From Lachnospiraceae bacterium 28-4 (lineage in GTDB: Bacteria; Bacillota; Clostridia; Lachnospirales; Lachnospiraceae), in the NCBI GenBank assembly GCA_000403275.2, contig KE159598.1, forward strand, positions 1 to 64,000: a stretch of DNA of 64,000 nt, read 5' to 3'. The notes below the pieces were generated by a model. It searched no databases. It was not told where the DNA came from and saw nothing but the letters and a program-made list of their open reading frames with translations. The translations under genes were made by a program, and so were the position numbers. Each line of letters opens with the position of its first letter. Within the stretch, counting starts at the first letter, position 1. Of the stretch, positions 26,701 to 33,887 are shown one piece after another.

Positions 26701-27324
26701 AAGCTGCCCGTTTACTTTGAAATGTTCTGCATATTCCTGTGGGATAGAGGGGGATATTTCAGTGAATAAATGTGCGTATGCCTTGATACGCCCGTTCAGA
26801 TACTTTTCCATAGCCGCCTTGTCCGCAAAGACTTTTCTTTCCTGTCCTGCGATTTTCGCCTGTCCGTATTGGTGGGGGCTGTTGGTGTAAATGCTCCATG
26901 AGAGCGTCCATGAGTAAGGGATAGATTTCTCTTTTTCCCTGTCATACCGGGTATTCTCGGATACGCGGTAACGCATTTGGTAGACGCGGTTACTGATGTG
27001 CTTTCCGTAGTCGGCAGCTTCCCATTGGTTAGCGGTATGCTTGACTTCGGGCGTCCTTACATACTCAATGGCTTTGTCAATGGCAAGCGTCTTTCCCGCC
27101 TGTTCTTCCCAAGCCGCCGCCTGTTGCTGCAAGGCTGCAAACGCTGCCTGTTCAGCCGCCGCGTATTCCTCCCGCAATGCCCGCAACTGCTCTAAGGGCA
27201 GAGTGGTCAGCCCGGAAATGTCAGCGGTCTTTTCTTCAAAATACACTTTGCGCTCTATCCGCATACTGTCAGCCGGTTCTAATCGGTCATGCTCATATAC
27301 GGAATAGCCTTTCTTCATTTCCAT
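23740..27324 (-). CDS. Multidomain LtrC-like protein: ArdA, ArdC/ImmA-type and YodL domains
   Basis: 1194 aa. Residues about 1-230 form an uncharacterised N-terminal region. About 250-460 match the ArdA antirestriction protein (FGKLLEMQSDGDKDKFAAAV, LINLAQNLDCYWLYP, AKKYFKYEEYGRDA). About 500-790 match LtrC/ArdC-type ssDNA-binding plus zinc peptidase-like regions (NYSFRNTVLIAMQKPDA; HEIAHAKLHD with the HExxH motif). About 880-1060 contain a YodL domain (FSIYQIKGGDETRDFRFEPYDRLQAAG). The C-terminus carries KKPSIRAQLRADK. Likely protects incoming ssDNA and blocks host restriction, possibly delivered to the recipient. Starts at the ATG at 27324 after AAAGGAG. Confidence 0.8.
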   Translation of the reverse strand: MEMKKGYSVYEHDRLEPADSMRIERKVYFEEKTADISGLTTLPLEQLRALREEYAAAEQAAFAALQQQAAAWEEQAGKTLAIDKAIEYVRTPEVKHTANQWEAADYGKHISNRVYQMRYRVSENTRYDREKEKSIPYSWTLSWSIYTNSPHQYGQAKIAGQERKVFADKAAMEKYLNGRIKAYAHLFTEISPSIPQEYAEHFKVNGQLLPGYFVEGEERTQPGQETEKTDAAPAEQAAGQTTGQRKEHDPMSEQFSILIDSRSRFETGEPGGEWLPMPTTTEQLHAAMESVGITADNPQDFFINGYSSTEDCPFDLPLSVIQSASMDELNYFGKLLEMQSDGDKDKFAAAVTHGEYAGSMKDLINLAQNLDCYWLYPTVRSEEDYGYYLIDELDELELPEEAKKYFKYEEYGRDAVSKDKGQFTEQGYIYNNQNTFTEWYRGTENEIPKEYRVMSFPQPERGGQDKTFMDAAATEQTARTAAEQPQEPHPVIPIVLTAGKPAEKLKEITDRLEQGITELFDSERYKEYLKVMSKFHNYSFRNTVLIAMQKPDASLLAGFSAWKNNFERNVMRGEKGIKIIAPSPYKIKQEMQKIDPHTQKPIIGKDGKPVTEEKEITIPAYKVVSVFDVSQTEGKELPDIAVDELTGDVDRYKDFFATLEKTSPVPIAFENIEGGSHGYYHLEDKRIAINEGMSELQTLKTAIHEIAHAKLHDIDLNAPKDEQPRVDRRTREVEAESVAYTVCQHYGLDTSDYSFGYVAGWSSGRELSELKSSLETIRSAAAEIINSIDGNLAELQKAQDKEQTAGQEQPTREEQAAPPEKPEPEAAAPGKSGAQEKAGAAPKEAFTPETIYRVRRNPYSDSRENSYLLQAYVTQENGRAKMGDVLYTGTPEKCRELMGQLKSGELTEGDVKQLYAKAQETAQTAGQDKDTFSIYQIKGGDETRDFRFEPYDRLQAAGNVVDRANYELVYSAPLAPETSLEDIYTRFNIDHPKDFRGHSLSVSDVVVLHQDGQDAAHFVDSVGFREVPEFLQEQKQLTPDDLETGETVKTPRGTFHVTAMSREQIEAAGYGFHHQSDDGKYLIMGNGTRAFAVAAEQAQRDNPLKTAEQTIEQNGNMIDGIINNTPTVDELEAKVKAGEQISLVDLANAVKADKERGKGAKPEKKPSIRAQLRADKEKAQKKNAKQKSQDLERS

Positions 27325-27418
27325 TCATTCGCTCCTTTCTGAAATGGCGGCGCACCGCCGCGCTTTTCTGGTACGCTCCCTACTACGGCGCGGCTGTGCG
27401 CTTTGCCAAGATTTTTTA

Positions 27419-27517
27419 GAGGGTTTGGGAAACTTCCCAACAAGCAAAATCCCCGTCCGGCGCGTCAGCGGCAGGACAGGGATTTACGGAAGTGGGTACC
27501 CGCTTCCTATGCTTGCT
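27419..27517 (-). repeat. 99-bp repeat copy B (inverted relative to copy A)
   Basis: On the minus strand it begins AGCAAGCATAGGAAGCGGG and ends GGGAAGTTTCCCAAACCCTC, matching 19955-20053 at both ends and in length. It lies between the topoisomerase gene and the LtrC-like gene, 95 nt upstream of the latter's start. It could be a second relaxase site, a single-strand origin, or an operator shared by the two transcription units. Confidence 0.7.
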
Positions 27518-27527
27518 ATTCAAGTTT

Positions 27528-29618
27528 TTAGTTCTTCTGCACTTCGATACGGTAGTTGACGTATTTCCCGCCAGTATCGGCTAAAACGATAGTTCCGTCG
27601 TAGGTCTTGCCTGTTTTCGGGGAGTAGAGCTTCTTCACATTCGCCTTGCCGGATTTAAGGAGCGCGGCGGCAATCTTCGGGGTAAAGGCGGTCTTGCGTT
27701 CCTCGAAAAAGCGGTCGTTCTTCCACATGACAAAGGCACATTCTTTGTTGCTGCAATAATAGTTTTTCTTCCCCTCATGGACGGGGGAACCGCAACGGGG
27801 GCATTTGCCGACAGAGGGCTTTTCCTCCCGGAACAAATCCTTTTTCTCGTCCAGTGCTGCGGCGTGTGTCTGCACAAGCTCCCGCGCCATAGCTTCAATG
27901 CCGGACAGAAATTCGCCGGGGTCTGCGGCTCCCTTTGCTATCTGCGTCAGATTGTTTTCCCATTCTGCGGTAAGCTGTGGGGAAGTGAGCATATCCGGCA
28001 GAATACAGATAAGGCTGTTCCCGTTTTTGGTAGGGATAAGCTGCTTCCCCTTGCGCTCCGCAAAGCCGCCCTTTACCAGTTTTTCAATGACGGCGGCGCG
28101 GGTGGCGGGAGTGCCAAGCCCCCGGCGTTCCGCGTCCGGGTCGGTGTCCCCGTTCCCGGCGCGTTCCATAGCCGACAAAAGGCTTGCTTCGCTGTGGGGC
28201 TTCGGAGGCGTTGTGGTATGCTCCGTTACTTTTGCGGCGGGTTTAGGAAAGCCCTGTCCCTCGGAAAGCTCCGGCAGCGTCACGTCTGCATTTTCCCCGT
28301 CCTCCGCTTCGGGCTTATCTTTCAGCGTCGCCCGGTATCTGCGTTGAAGCTCTTTCCAACCCTCCGCAAGTACGGTCTTTCCCCTTGCGGTGAAGTCTGT
28401 CCCGGCGCATGAGAAAACCGCCGTAACCGCTTCATAAATATGCGGCTCGGCGGTGGCAAAAAGCAGACGCGCCCCCGCAAGGGTAAGGATATTCTTCTCG
28501 CTTTCCGGCAGCGCGTCCGGGTCAGCTTTTGCAAGCTCCATAGTGGGAATGATTGCGTGGTGGTCTGATACTTTTTTACTGTCTAATACCTTTGCAACCT
28601 CCGGCGTGAAGTCTGCGCCCGCCATAAAGGGGAGCTTTTCGCAGAGCAGCGCGATAATGCCCGCTGCGGTGCCGCCCATGTCGTCAGTAAGAAAGCTGCT
28701 GTCCGTCCTCGGATAAGTAAGGAGCCGCTTTTCATAAAGGGATTGTGCAAGGTCAAGGGTCTGCTTCGCGGTGTAGCCGAAAATGCGGTTCGCTTCCCGC
28801 TGCAAAGAGGTAAGGTCAAAGAGCTTCGGCGGGGCTGCGGTTTTCTTCTCTCTGGTGAGGGAAACGCATACCGCCGTTTCCGCTTCGCAAGCCCCTTTCA
28901 GCGCGTCGGCTTCTGCCTTGTCGGAAATCCTCCCGCTTGCCGCTTCCGCGCCGGATAAATCAAGGCGCACATGATAATATTTTTCTTTCTGGAAATGGGA
29001 GATAGCCGCGTCCCGGTCGGTGAGCATTTTTAAGGTCGGGGTCTGGACGCGCCCCACGTTCAAGGTCTTTCCATACAGGCAGGAGAAAAGCCGGGTGGCG
29101 TTAATGCCGATAAGCCAGTCAGCCTTTGCGCGGCAGAGGGCAGACGCAAAGAGCGCGTCGTATTCCCGCCCGTCTTTGAGGGAAGCAAAGCCCGCCTTAA
29201 TCGCCCCGTCCTCCATTGAGGAAATCCACAAGCGGCGCATGGGCTTCTTGCAGCCCGCCGCTTCGTAGACAAAGCGGAAAATCAATTCTCCCTCGCGCCC
29301 CGCGTCACACGCATTTACCACTTCGGAAACGTCGGCGCGGTGCATAAGCTCTTTTAGGGTTTTGAATTGCTTCCCCTTGTCCGGGTCAACGGCGTACTGC
29401 CATTCCTCCGGCAGAATGGGTAAGCTCTCAAAACTCCATTTTTTATATTGCTCCCCGTAGGCGGCAGCTTCCGCAAGCTGTACCAAATGCCCGACGCACC
29501 ATGAAATGAGGTAGCCGCCGCCCTCGATAAATCCGTCTTTCTTTTCCTTAACGCCAAGCGCAGCGGCGATAGTCTGCGCCACGCTCGGCTTTTCTGCAAT
29601 CACAAGTCTAAATGCCAT
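27528..29618 (-). CDS. topB: DNA topoisomerase III (type IA)
   Basis: 696 aa. TOPRIM domain at the N-terminus (LVIAEKPSVAQTIAAALG; CDAGREGELIFR). The catalytic Tyr is in the LLTYPRTDSSFL motif (about residue 312). A C-terminal zinc finger (CPRCGSPVHEGKKNYYCSNKEC) and a small fold region follow. Such enzymes resolve intermediates during transfer of Tn1549-like elements. RBS AAAGGAGG. Length is normal for element-borne TopB. Confidence 0.93.
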   Translation of the reverse strand: MAFRLVIAEKPSVAQTIAAALGVKEKKDGFIEGGGYLISWCVGHLVQLAEAAAYGEQYKKWSFESLPILPEEWQYAVDPDKGKQFKTLKELMHRADVSEVVNACDAGREGELIFRFVYEAAGCKKPMRRLWISSMEDGAIKAGFASLKDGREYDALFASALCRAKADWLIGINATRLFSCLYGKTLNVGRVQTPTLKMLTDRDAAISHFQKEKYYHVRLDLSGAEAASGRISDKAEADALKGACEAETAVCVSLTREKKTAAPPKLFDLTSLQREANRIFGYTAKQTLDLAQSLYEKRLLTYPRTDSSFLTDDMGGTAAGIIALLCEKLPFMAGADFTPEVAKVLDSKKVSDHHAIIPTMELAKADPDALPESEKNILTLAGARLLFATAEPHIYEAVTAVFSCAGTDFTARGKTVLAEGWKELQRRYRATLKDKPEAEDGENADVTLPELSEGQGFPKPAAKVTEHTTTPPKPHSEASLLSAMERAGNGDTDPDAERRGLGTPATRAAVIEKLVKGGFAERKGKQLIPTKNGNSLICILPDMLTSPQLTAEWENNLTQIAKGAADPGEFLSGIEAMARELVQTHAAALDEKKDLFREEKPSVGKCPRCGSPVHEGKKNYYCSNKECAFVMWKNDRFFEERKTAFTPKIAAALLKSGKANVKKLYSPKTGKTYDGTIVLADTGGKYVNYRIEVQKN

Positions 29619-29633
29619 GAAAAAATCCTCCTT

Positions 29634-29822
29634 TCAGCGTTCCGGCGCGGTGTGCTTCTTCTCCTGTGCCTGTTTCAGACAATAGCCGATACAGGGGGAT
29701 TGCGCCTTATAAGGGCAGCGCACACACGCCGGGGATTTTGGAACGGGCGGCGCATTGTCACGCCGCCCGCCCGGTCTTTGTATCATCATCTTTTCAAAGG
29801 GATTGTCGGTAAACAGGGTCAT
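29634..29822 (-). CDS. Small cysteine-containing transfer-operon protein
   Basis: 62 aa. TLFTDNPFEKMMIQRPGGRR then ACVRCPYKAQSPCIGYCLKQ; four or more cysteines may bind metal. The ATG overlaps the stop of the CD1107-like gene (ATGA) and the stop lies 16 nt before topB, so it is in the operon. A short gene of this kind commonly accompanies topB in CTn elements. Function unknown. Confidence 0.7.
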   Translation of the reverse strand: MTLFTDNPFEKMMIQRPGGRRDNAPPVPKSPACVRCPYKAQSPCIGYCLKQAQEKKHTAPER

Positions 29823-30535
29823 GCTTCCTCGTCCTCCTGTTCTTCATCAGAAAGCCCGTCCCCCTCGTCCGGCTCCGGCTCGTCCTCGTCGTAGTCGTCA
29901 AAATCGAAATCTTCAAGGTCGGTGTCGCCCTTGACGCTCTGTTTCGGCTTCATAAACTTAAAATAATAGAACGCGCCCCCGCCGCCAAGAAGTGCCACGA
30001 CAAGGAAAAGCACAAGCCCGCCCGCATTGCCTTTTTCTTTGGGCTGCTCCGGCGGTTCCTCGGTTTCCGGCTCCGCTTCCTTGCCGCTGCAAGCGGTCAT
30101 GTTGTCCTTGCAGACGGGGCAGCTCACATTTACCTTTCCGGCTTCGCATTTCCCGGTGCAACTGCAAACGGCGGGCGGGGCTGCTTCGGTGCTTCCGTCC
30201 TCCATAAGTGCTAAGAGGTCGGCTTCGTCCACTTGATTAAGGAAATGTACGGTGTCCTCGCCATCGTCGTCCCGGTCAATGAGGATATAAAAGTAATTGC
30301 CGTTTTTGGTCGTCACTGTGATAAGCTGCTTGTTGCCGCCGAAATCGTCTACAAGGGTCGCGTTCCCGTCCGGGGTAAGGGGTTCTTCCTTTTGGGGTTC
30401 CTCGTAGACAACGCCGCTGTCGTCGGTGTCGTCCTCTCCCTCCGGGGTCTGTGCAAAAGCGGTGACGGAAAAGCCGCCCATAAGTACAAGGGCGGCGCAA
30501 AGTGCGGTCAGTGTTCTAAGGATTTTCTTATTCAT
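29819..30535 (-). CDS. CD1107/DUF4366-family membrane protein
   Basis: 238 aa from the ATG at 30535; the longer open frame overlaps the upstream gene and has no RBS. Signal peptide KKILRTLTALCAALVLMGGFSVTAFA, then an external domain with TVTTKNGNYFYILIDRDDDGEDTVHFLNQVDEADL (DUF4366), a cysteine cluster, a transmembrane helix (GGLVLFLVVALLGGGGAFYYF) and a very acidic cytoplasmic tail. Exported surface component of the transfer apparatus. Confidence 0.85.
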   Translation of the reverse strand: MNKKILRTLTALCAALVLMGGFSVTAFAQTPEGEDDTDDSGVVYEEPQKEEPLTPDGNATLVDDFGGNKQLITVTTKNGNYFYILIDRDDDGEDTVHFLNQVDEADLLALMEDGSTEAAPPAVCSCTGKCEAGKVNVSCPVCKDNMTACSGKEAEPETEEPPEQPKEKGNAGGLVLFLVVALLGGGGAFYYFKFMKPKQSVKGDTDLEDFDFDDYDEDEPEPDEGDGLSDEEQEDEEA

Positions 30536-30806
30536 TCTCGGTGTCCTCCATTTCTTCGTTGTCATGGTCTGCGGGTTCTGCGGGGTAGCCCGGCGCGGCT
30601 TCCATGCCCGGAATACCGCCCCCGGAAAGCATAGCGGAAAGCTCATGCGGGGAAAGGCGCATGGAGCGCACAAGCTGTACGATTTGCAGGTTTTCCGCTT
30701 CGGTTTTCTGCGCTTCAAGCCCCCTTAATCTGTTCTGGTACTCGGTGATTTTCTCGCGGGTCTTTGCAATCTCCTTGTCGATACGTTCAATTTTGTTCAT
30801 AGCCAT
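30528..30806 (-). CDS. DUF4315-family protein
   Basis: 92 aa from the ATG at 30806 (GGAG 10 nt upstream). A coiled coil (KIERIDKEIAKTREKITEYQNRLRGLEAQKTEAENLQIVQLVRSMRLSPHELSAML) is the DUF4315 signature. It overlaps the CD1107-like gene by 8 nt. Typical neighbour of CD1107/CD1108 proteins; role in transfer not defined. Confidence 0.85.
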   Translation of the reverse strand: MAMNKIERIDKEIAKTREKITEYQNRLRGLEAQKTEAENLQIVQLVRSMRLSPHELSAMLSGGGIPGMEAAPGYPAEPADHDNEEMEDTENE

Positions 30807-30844
30807 CAATAAATTTCTCCTTTCAGATTTTCATTTTTTTGTTG

Positions 30845-32953
30845 TCAGTTCCAATTCATTAAGCCGTAGCCCTTGATACAGCCATAATTGACGGGGTAGC
30901 TCTTTATCTTGCAGGCGTCGCCGGAATTGCCCTCGACGGTATAGACGCGCTCCCCGTCCGTCCCGATAACAAGCCCTACATGGTCTGCGCTCCCGTCCCC
31001 GTCCCAGTCGAAAAAGATAGCGTCGCCGGGGGCGATATTCTCATAGCCCCTCGCGCCCCATTGCCCGCGTGACTGGAACCAGGGTACGCCCTGTGACTGG
31101 CACCCGGCAAAGCGCGGCTCGCTTTTCCCGGCTTGATTGTAGCACCATGAAACGAAACAGGCGCACCATTCCACGCGGCTGTTAAAGCCGTACCAGCTCC
31201 AAAAGGGTCGCCCGCCCACGTTGCCGACTTGCCGCTTCGCAAGGTCTACAACGGCGGTGTTGCCGGGGCGTGTGCCGTTTGTAAACTGTACGCCGCTTAA
31301 ATCCTCGGACGCGCCCATATCGGGGGAGCCGCCGCCGAAAATCAGCGGCTTGTTGCCGCTTGTTTCCAGATAGACGCGGTACATTTCAAGCTGCTGTGGC
31401 GTTAGAAGTTCCTCCGCAATCTCGGAAATGGGCTTGTTCGTCAGCTTCACATTAAGGATATGGTATTCGTAGGGTACTTCCTCGGTGGTCGTTTCCCCTG
31501 TTTCCGGGTCTGTGCTTGTTTCTGTGCGGTAGCGGATTTCCGTTTCTTCCGTCAGCGTCAAGGTGTACTGCATGGCAAAGACGCGGTTTAATTCTGCCTG
31601 TGCGCTCTGTGGGGTGTAGGTCTGTAAAAGGGCGGTGAGGTAGGACGCTAACTCATGGGGGTTATGCCCGATACTGTCAAGGTCATAGCGGTATTCGTCA
31701 TAGCCGGGGCGGGTGCTTTCGATATTGTCAATCTGCTGCTGAAGCTCGTTTTCCTTTGCGGCGTAATTGTTCTCCGTCGCCACAAGGTCGCTGTCCTCCG
31801 ACGTGTAGGAAGTCCCAAGTATGCCGTTCATCAAGCCGGAGAACATAGAGCCGCAAGAGGAAAGCCCCGCCGATACCATGATGAATAAGAGCAGCGCGGC
31901 AACGGCGATACATACGCCCGCCGGGTGCCGCCCTACAAAAGCGATTGCCCGTTTGGTTTCCTCGGCTGTTTTCTTTGCCGCCTTGCGGGTGTTCTCTGCG
32001 GCTTTCTGCGCCGTTTTTGCGCCGCCTTTCCTTGCTGCCTTTGCATACTGCCGCTTGATTTGCTGCTTCTGCATGAAGCGGGAAAGGGGATTGCCCGCAA
32101 TCTGCGGATTGTCATGCAGGGCTTTATGGTACTGGAAATCCACATTCGCCTTGAACGCCGTTTTCTCTGCCTTTGCCGCCGCCCGGTAAGGTTTCAGCTT
32201 GTGGCTGCGGTAGCCCTCCTTGACTTTCCGCGCCCCGTACTTTGCGCCGCGCTCTGCCAGTTCTTCGGATTTGTGCGCCCCCTCAACGCCGGAATTGTCC
32301 TTTTCAACGGAATGTATCTTGTTGTGGACGAAAATACCCGCTTCCTGTGCGGGGCGGGATAGCGGGTTATTGTGGGGCTTATTCTTTCCTATGGGCTTTT
32401 CCCGTTCCTCAAAGTGTAGGCGGGTCTTGCCTTTCCCGGTGGCTTCATCAAAGGTGCGCTCCCGTACAAGTTTCTTTTCTTTGGGGATAGCCGCCTTTGC
32501 CGCGTCCAGACGGTCGGCTGCTTTGTCTGATTTTCGGATATACCTTTCAAGCTCCGGCGTTGCCCGTTCCTCGTCGGTAAACTGCAAGCGGGAAGATTTT
32601 TCTTTTGCTGTGGCTTCTGCCTGTGCTTTCCTCGCCGCCTTTTTGCTCGCCTTTCTGGTACGCGCCCCGTCGATACGCTCCAAGACGCGCTCGGCTGCTG
32701 CGGTGTCCTGTTCCCGTTCTGCCCCCGGTGCATGGGGAAGCGGCGGCGCGTCGGCTGTGGGCGCGGGAGCTGCGCCGCCCGGTAGGGGCTGCGCTGCCTG
32801 TTCCGGCTGCTGCGGGGCTTCGGTCTTTGCAAAGTCCGCGTCCCTTATCCGCTTGCTGATACGTTTCTTTTTCCCGGTGGCGGCGTTTACCTCGACAGCC
32901 CCCTCGCGGGTCATTTTCAGCATGGTCTTGTCACTGGATTTATACTGTTTCAT
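30845..32953 (-). CDS. CD1108-like cell-wall hydrolase (CHAP/NlpC type)
   Basis: 702 aa. Long basic, coiled cytoplasmic region (1-330), one transmembrane helix (GVCIAVAALLLFIMVSAGL, about 345-365), an extracellular helical segment, then a C-terminal CHAP/NlpC-P60-type amidase domain (AVVDLAKRQVGNVGGRPFWSW..WCACFVSWCYNQAG..GDAIFFDWDGDGSADHVGLV) with catalytic Cys and His. It opens peptidoglycan for the transfer channel. No separate lysozyme domain is visible, unlike Tn916 Orf14. Confidence 0.85.
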   Translation of the reverse strand: MKQYKSSDKTMLKMTREGAVEVNAATGKKKRISKRIRDADFAKTEAPQQPEQAAQPLPGGAAPAPTADAPPLPHAPGAEREQDTAAAERVLERIDGARTRKASKKAARKAQAEATAKEKSSRLQFTDEERATPELERYIRKSDKAADRLDAAKAAIPKEKKLVRERTFDEATGKGKTRLHFEEREKPIGKNKPHNNPLSRPAQEAGIFVHNKIHSVEKDNSGVEGAHKSEELAERGAKYGARKVKEGYRSHKLKPYRAAAKAEKTAFKANVDFQYHKALHDNPQIAGNPLSRFMQKQQIKRQYAKAARKGGAKTAQKAAENTRKAAKKTAEETKRAIAFVGRHPAGVCIAVAALLLFIMVSAGLSSCGSMFSGLMNGILGTSYTSEDSDLVATENNYAAKENELQQQIDNIESTRPGYDEYRYDLDSIGHNPHELASYLTALLQTYTPQSAQAELNRVFAMQYTLTLTEETEIRYRTETSTDPETGETTTEEVPYEYHILNVKLTNKPISEIAEELLTPQQLEMYRVYLETSGNKPLIFGGGSPDMGASEDLSGVQFTNGTRPGNTAVVDLAKRQVGNVGGRPFWSWYGFNSRVEWCACFVSWCYNQAGKSEPRFAGCQSQGVPWFQSRGQWGARGYENIAPGDAIFFDWDGDGSADHVGLVIGTDGERVYTVEGNSGDACKIKSYPVNYGCIKGYGLMNWN

Positions 32954-33887
32954 GGTCTGCCACCTCCTTTTCCCAGACGCACCATTCCGAACATTTCCCG
33001 GTTTCCATGTCTGCGATATATTTTAAGATTGGGTAAACCTGTGCCGGCACTACGGCGTTCCCAAGCGTTTTTAGGCGTTTTGACCTGTCCTTTGTGTTCG
33101 GGGACAGCCGGGGAATATCCGTAGGCTCTATGCACCAGAGGATATTTCCGTCCACCCCTGTGGGAAGCCCATCAGCCATTCCACCCATTCCGGGTTGAAG
33201 CGCAGGGACGGGTCTGTTACCGGCGTCAGAAAATAGATTGTTTCCGAAAGCCCCGCCGACCAGTACCTCCCGTCCCGTTTCTTCCGGCGGAACGCCCCGT
33301 TTGGGGATATGCTTATCCGTTCCGTCCTTGTCCTTGAGCCGGTGTCGGCGGCAAGGGGAGTAGGAAACATCAATCCCCACGATAAAAGTTCGCTTGCGTT
33401 CATGCCATGCGCCGACGGCACAAGCAGGAAGTACGAATGTCCAAACAGCATATCCCGCTTTTGCCAGGTCAATGAGCGTTTTGTGGAACCCCATATTGAT
33501 GAAGTTAGCAACATTTTCGCCAAGCACATAATGGGGCCGGAGTTCGTTAATGACGCGGCACATTTCCGGCCAGAGGTAACGGGTGTCCTCAAACCCCTTT
33601 TTTGGCCCGATACTGGAAAAGGGCTGGCATGGGAAGCCGCCGGAGAGCAGCGTGAGTTCTTTTTTTCCTGTCCGTTCATAGAAAGCCTCCTTTGTCAGAG
33701 CGTGTATATCTCTGAAACGTGGAACGTCCGGCCAGTGCTTTTCCAATACTGCGGTTGGGTAATCCGCCCATTCGCACTGGCAGACGGTTGTGAAGCCTGC
33801 GGCTTCGGCGGCTATGTCTATGCCGCCTATCCCGGTAAACAGGCTTAAATGTGTCAGTGGTTTTATATTTTTTTCGTTTTTTATCAT
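32940..33887 (-). CDS. dcm: DNA (cytosine-5) methyltransferase
   Basis: 315 aa. Motif I SLFTGIGGIDIAAEAAG, motif IV GGFPCQPFS with the catalytic Cys, motif VI GENVANF and motif X GNAVVPAQV are all present. The target-recognition region lies at about residues 185-270. No cognate restriction enzyme is adjacent. Embedded by short overlaps between virB4 and the CHAP gene, it is part of the transfer operon and probably protects element DNA from host restriction. Confidence 0.93.
   Translation of the reverse strand: MIKNEKNIKPLTHLSLFTGIGGIDIAAEAAGFTTVCQCEWADYPTAVLEKHWPDVPRFRDIHALTKEAFYERTGKKELTLLSGGFPCQPFSSIGPKKGFEDTRYLWPEMCRVINELRPHYVLGENVANFINMGFHKTLIDLAKAGYAVWTFVLPACAVGAWHERKRTFIVGIDVSYSPCRRHRLKDKDGTDKHIPKRGVPPEETGREVLVGGAFGNNLFSDAGNRPVPALQPGMGGMADGLPTGVDGNILWCIEPTDIPRLSPNTKDRSKRLKTLGNAVVPAQVYPILKYIADMETGKCSEWCVWEKEVADHETV

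Noticed and set aside
27777..28412. 211-aa and similar plus-strand frames over topB
   Set aside because: High-GC antisense frames opposite a well-supported topoisomerase.
29819..30718. Longer CD1107-like protein starting at 30718
   Set aside because: The extension overlaps most of the DUF4315 gene; the signal peptide begins at the ATG at 30535.
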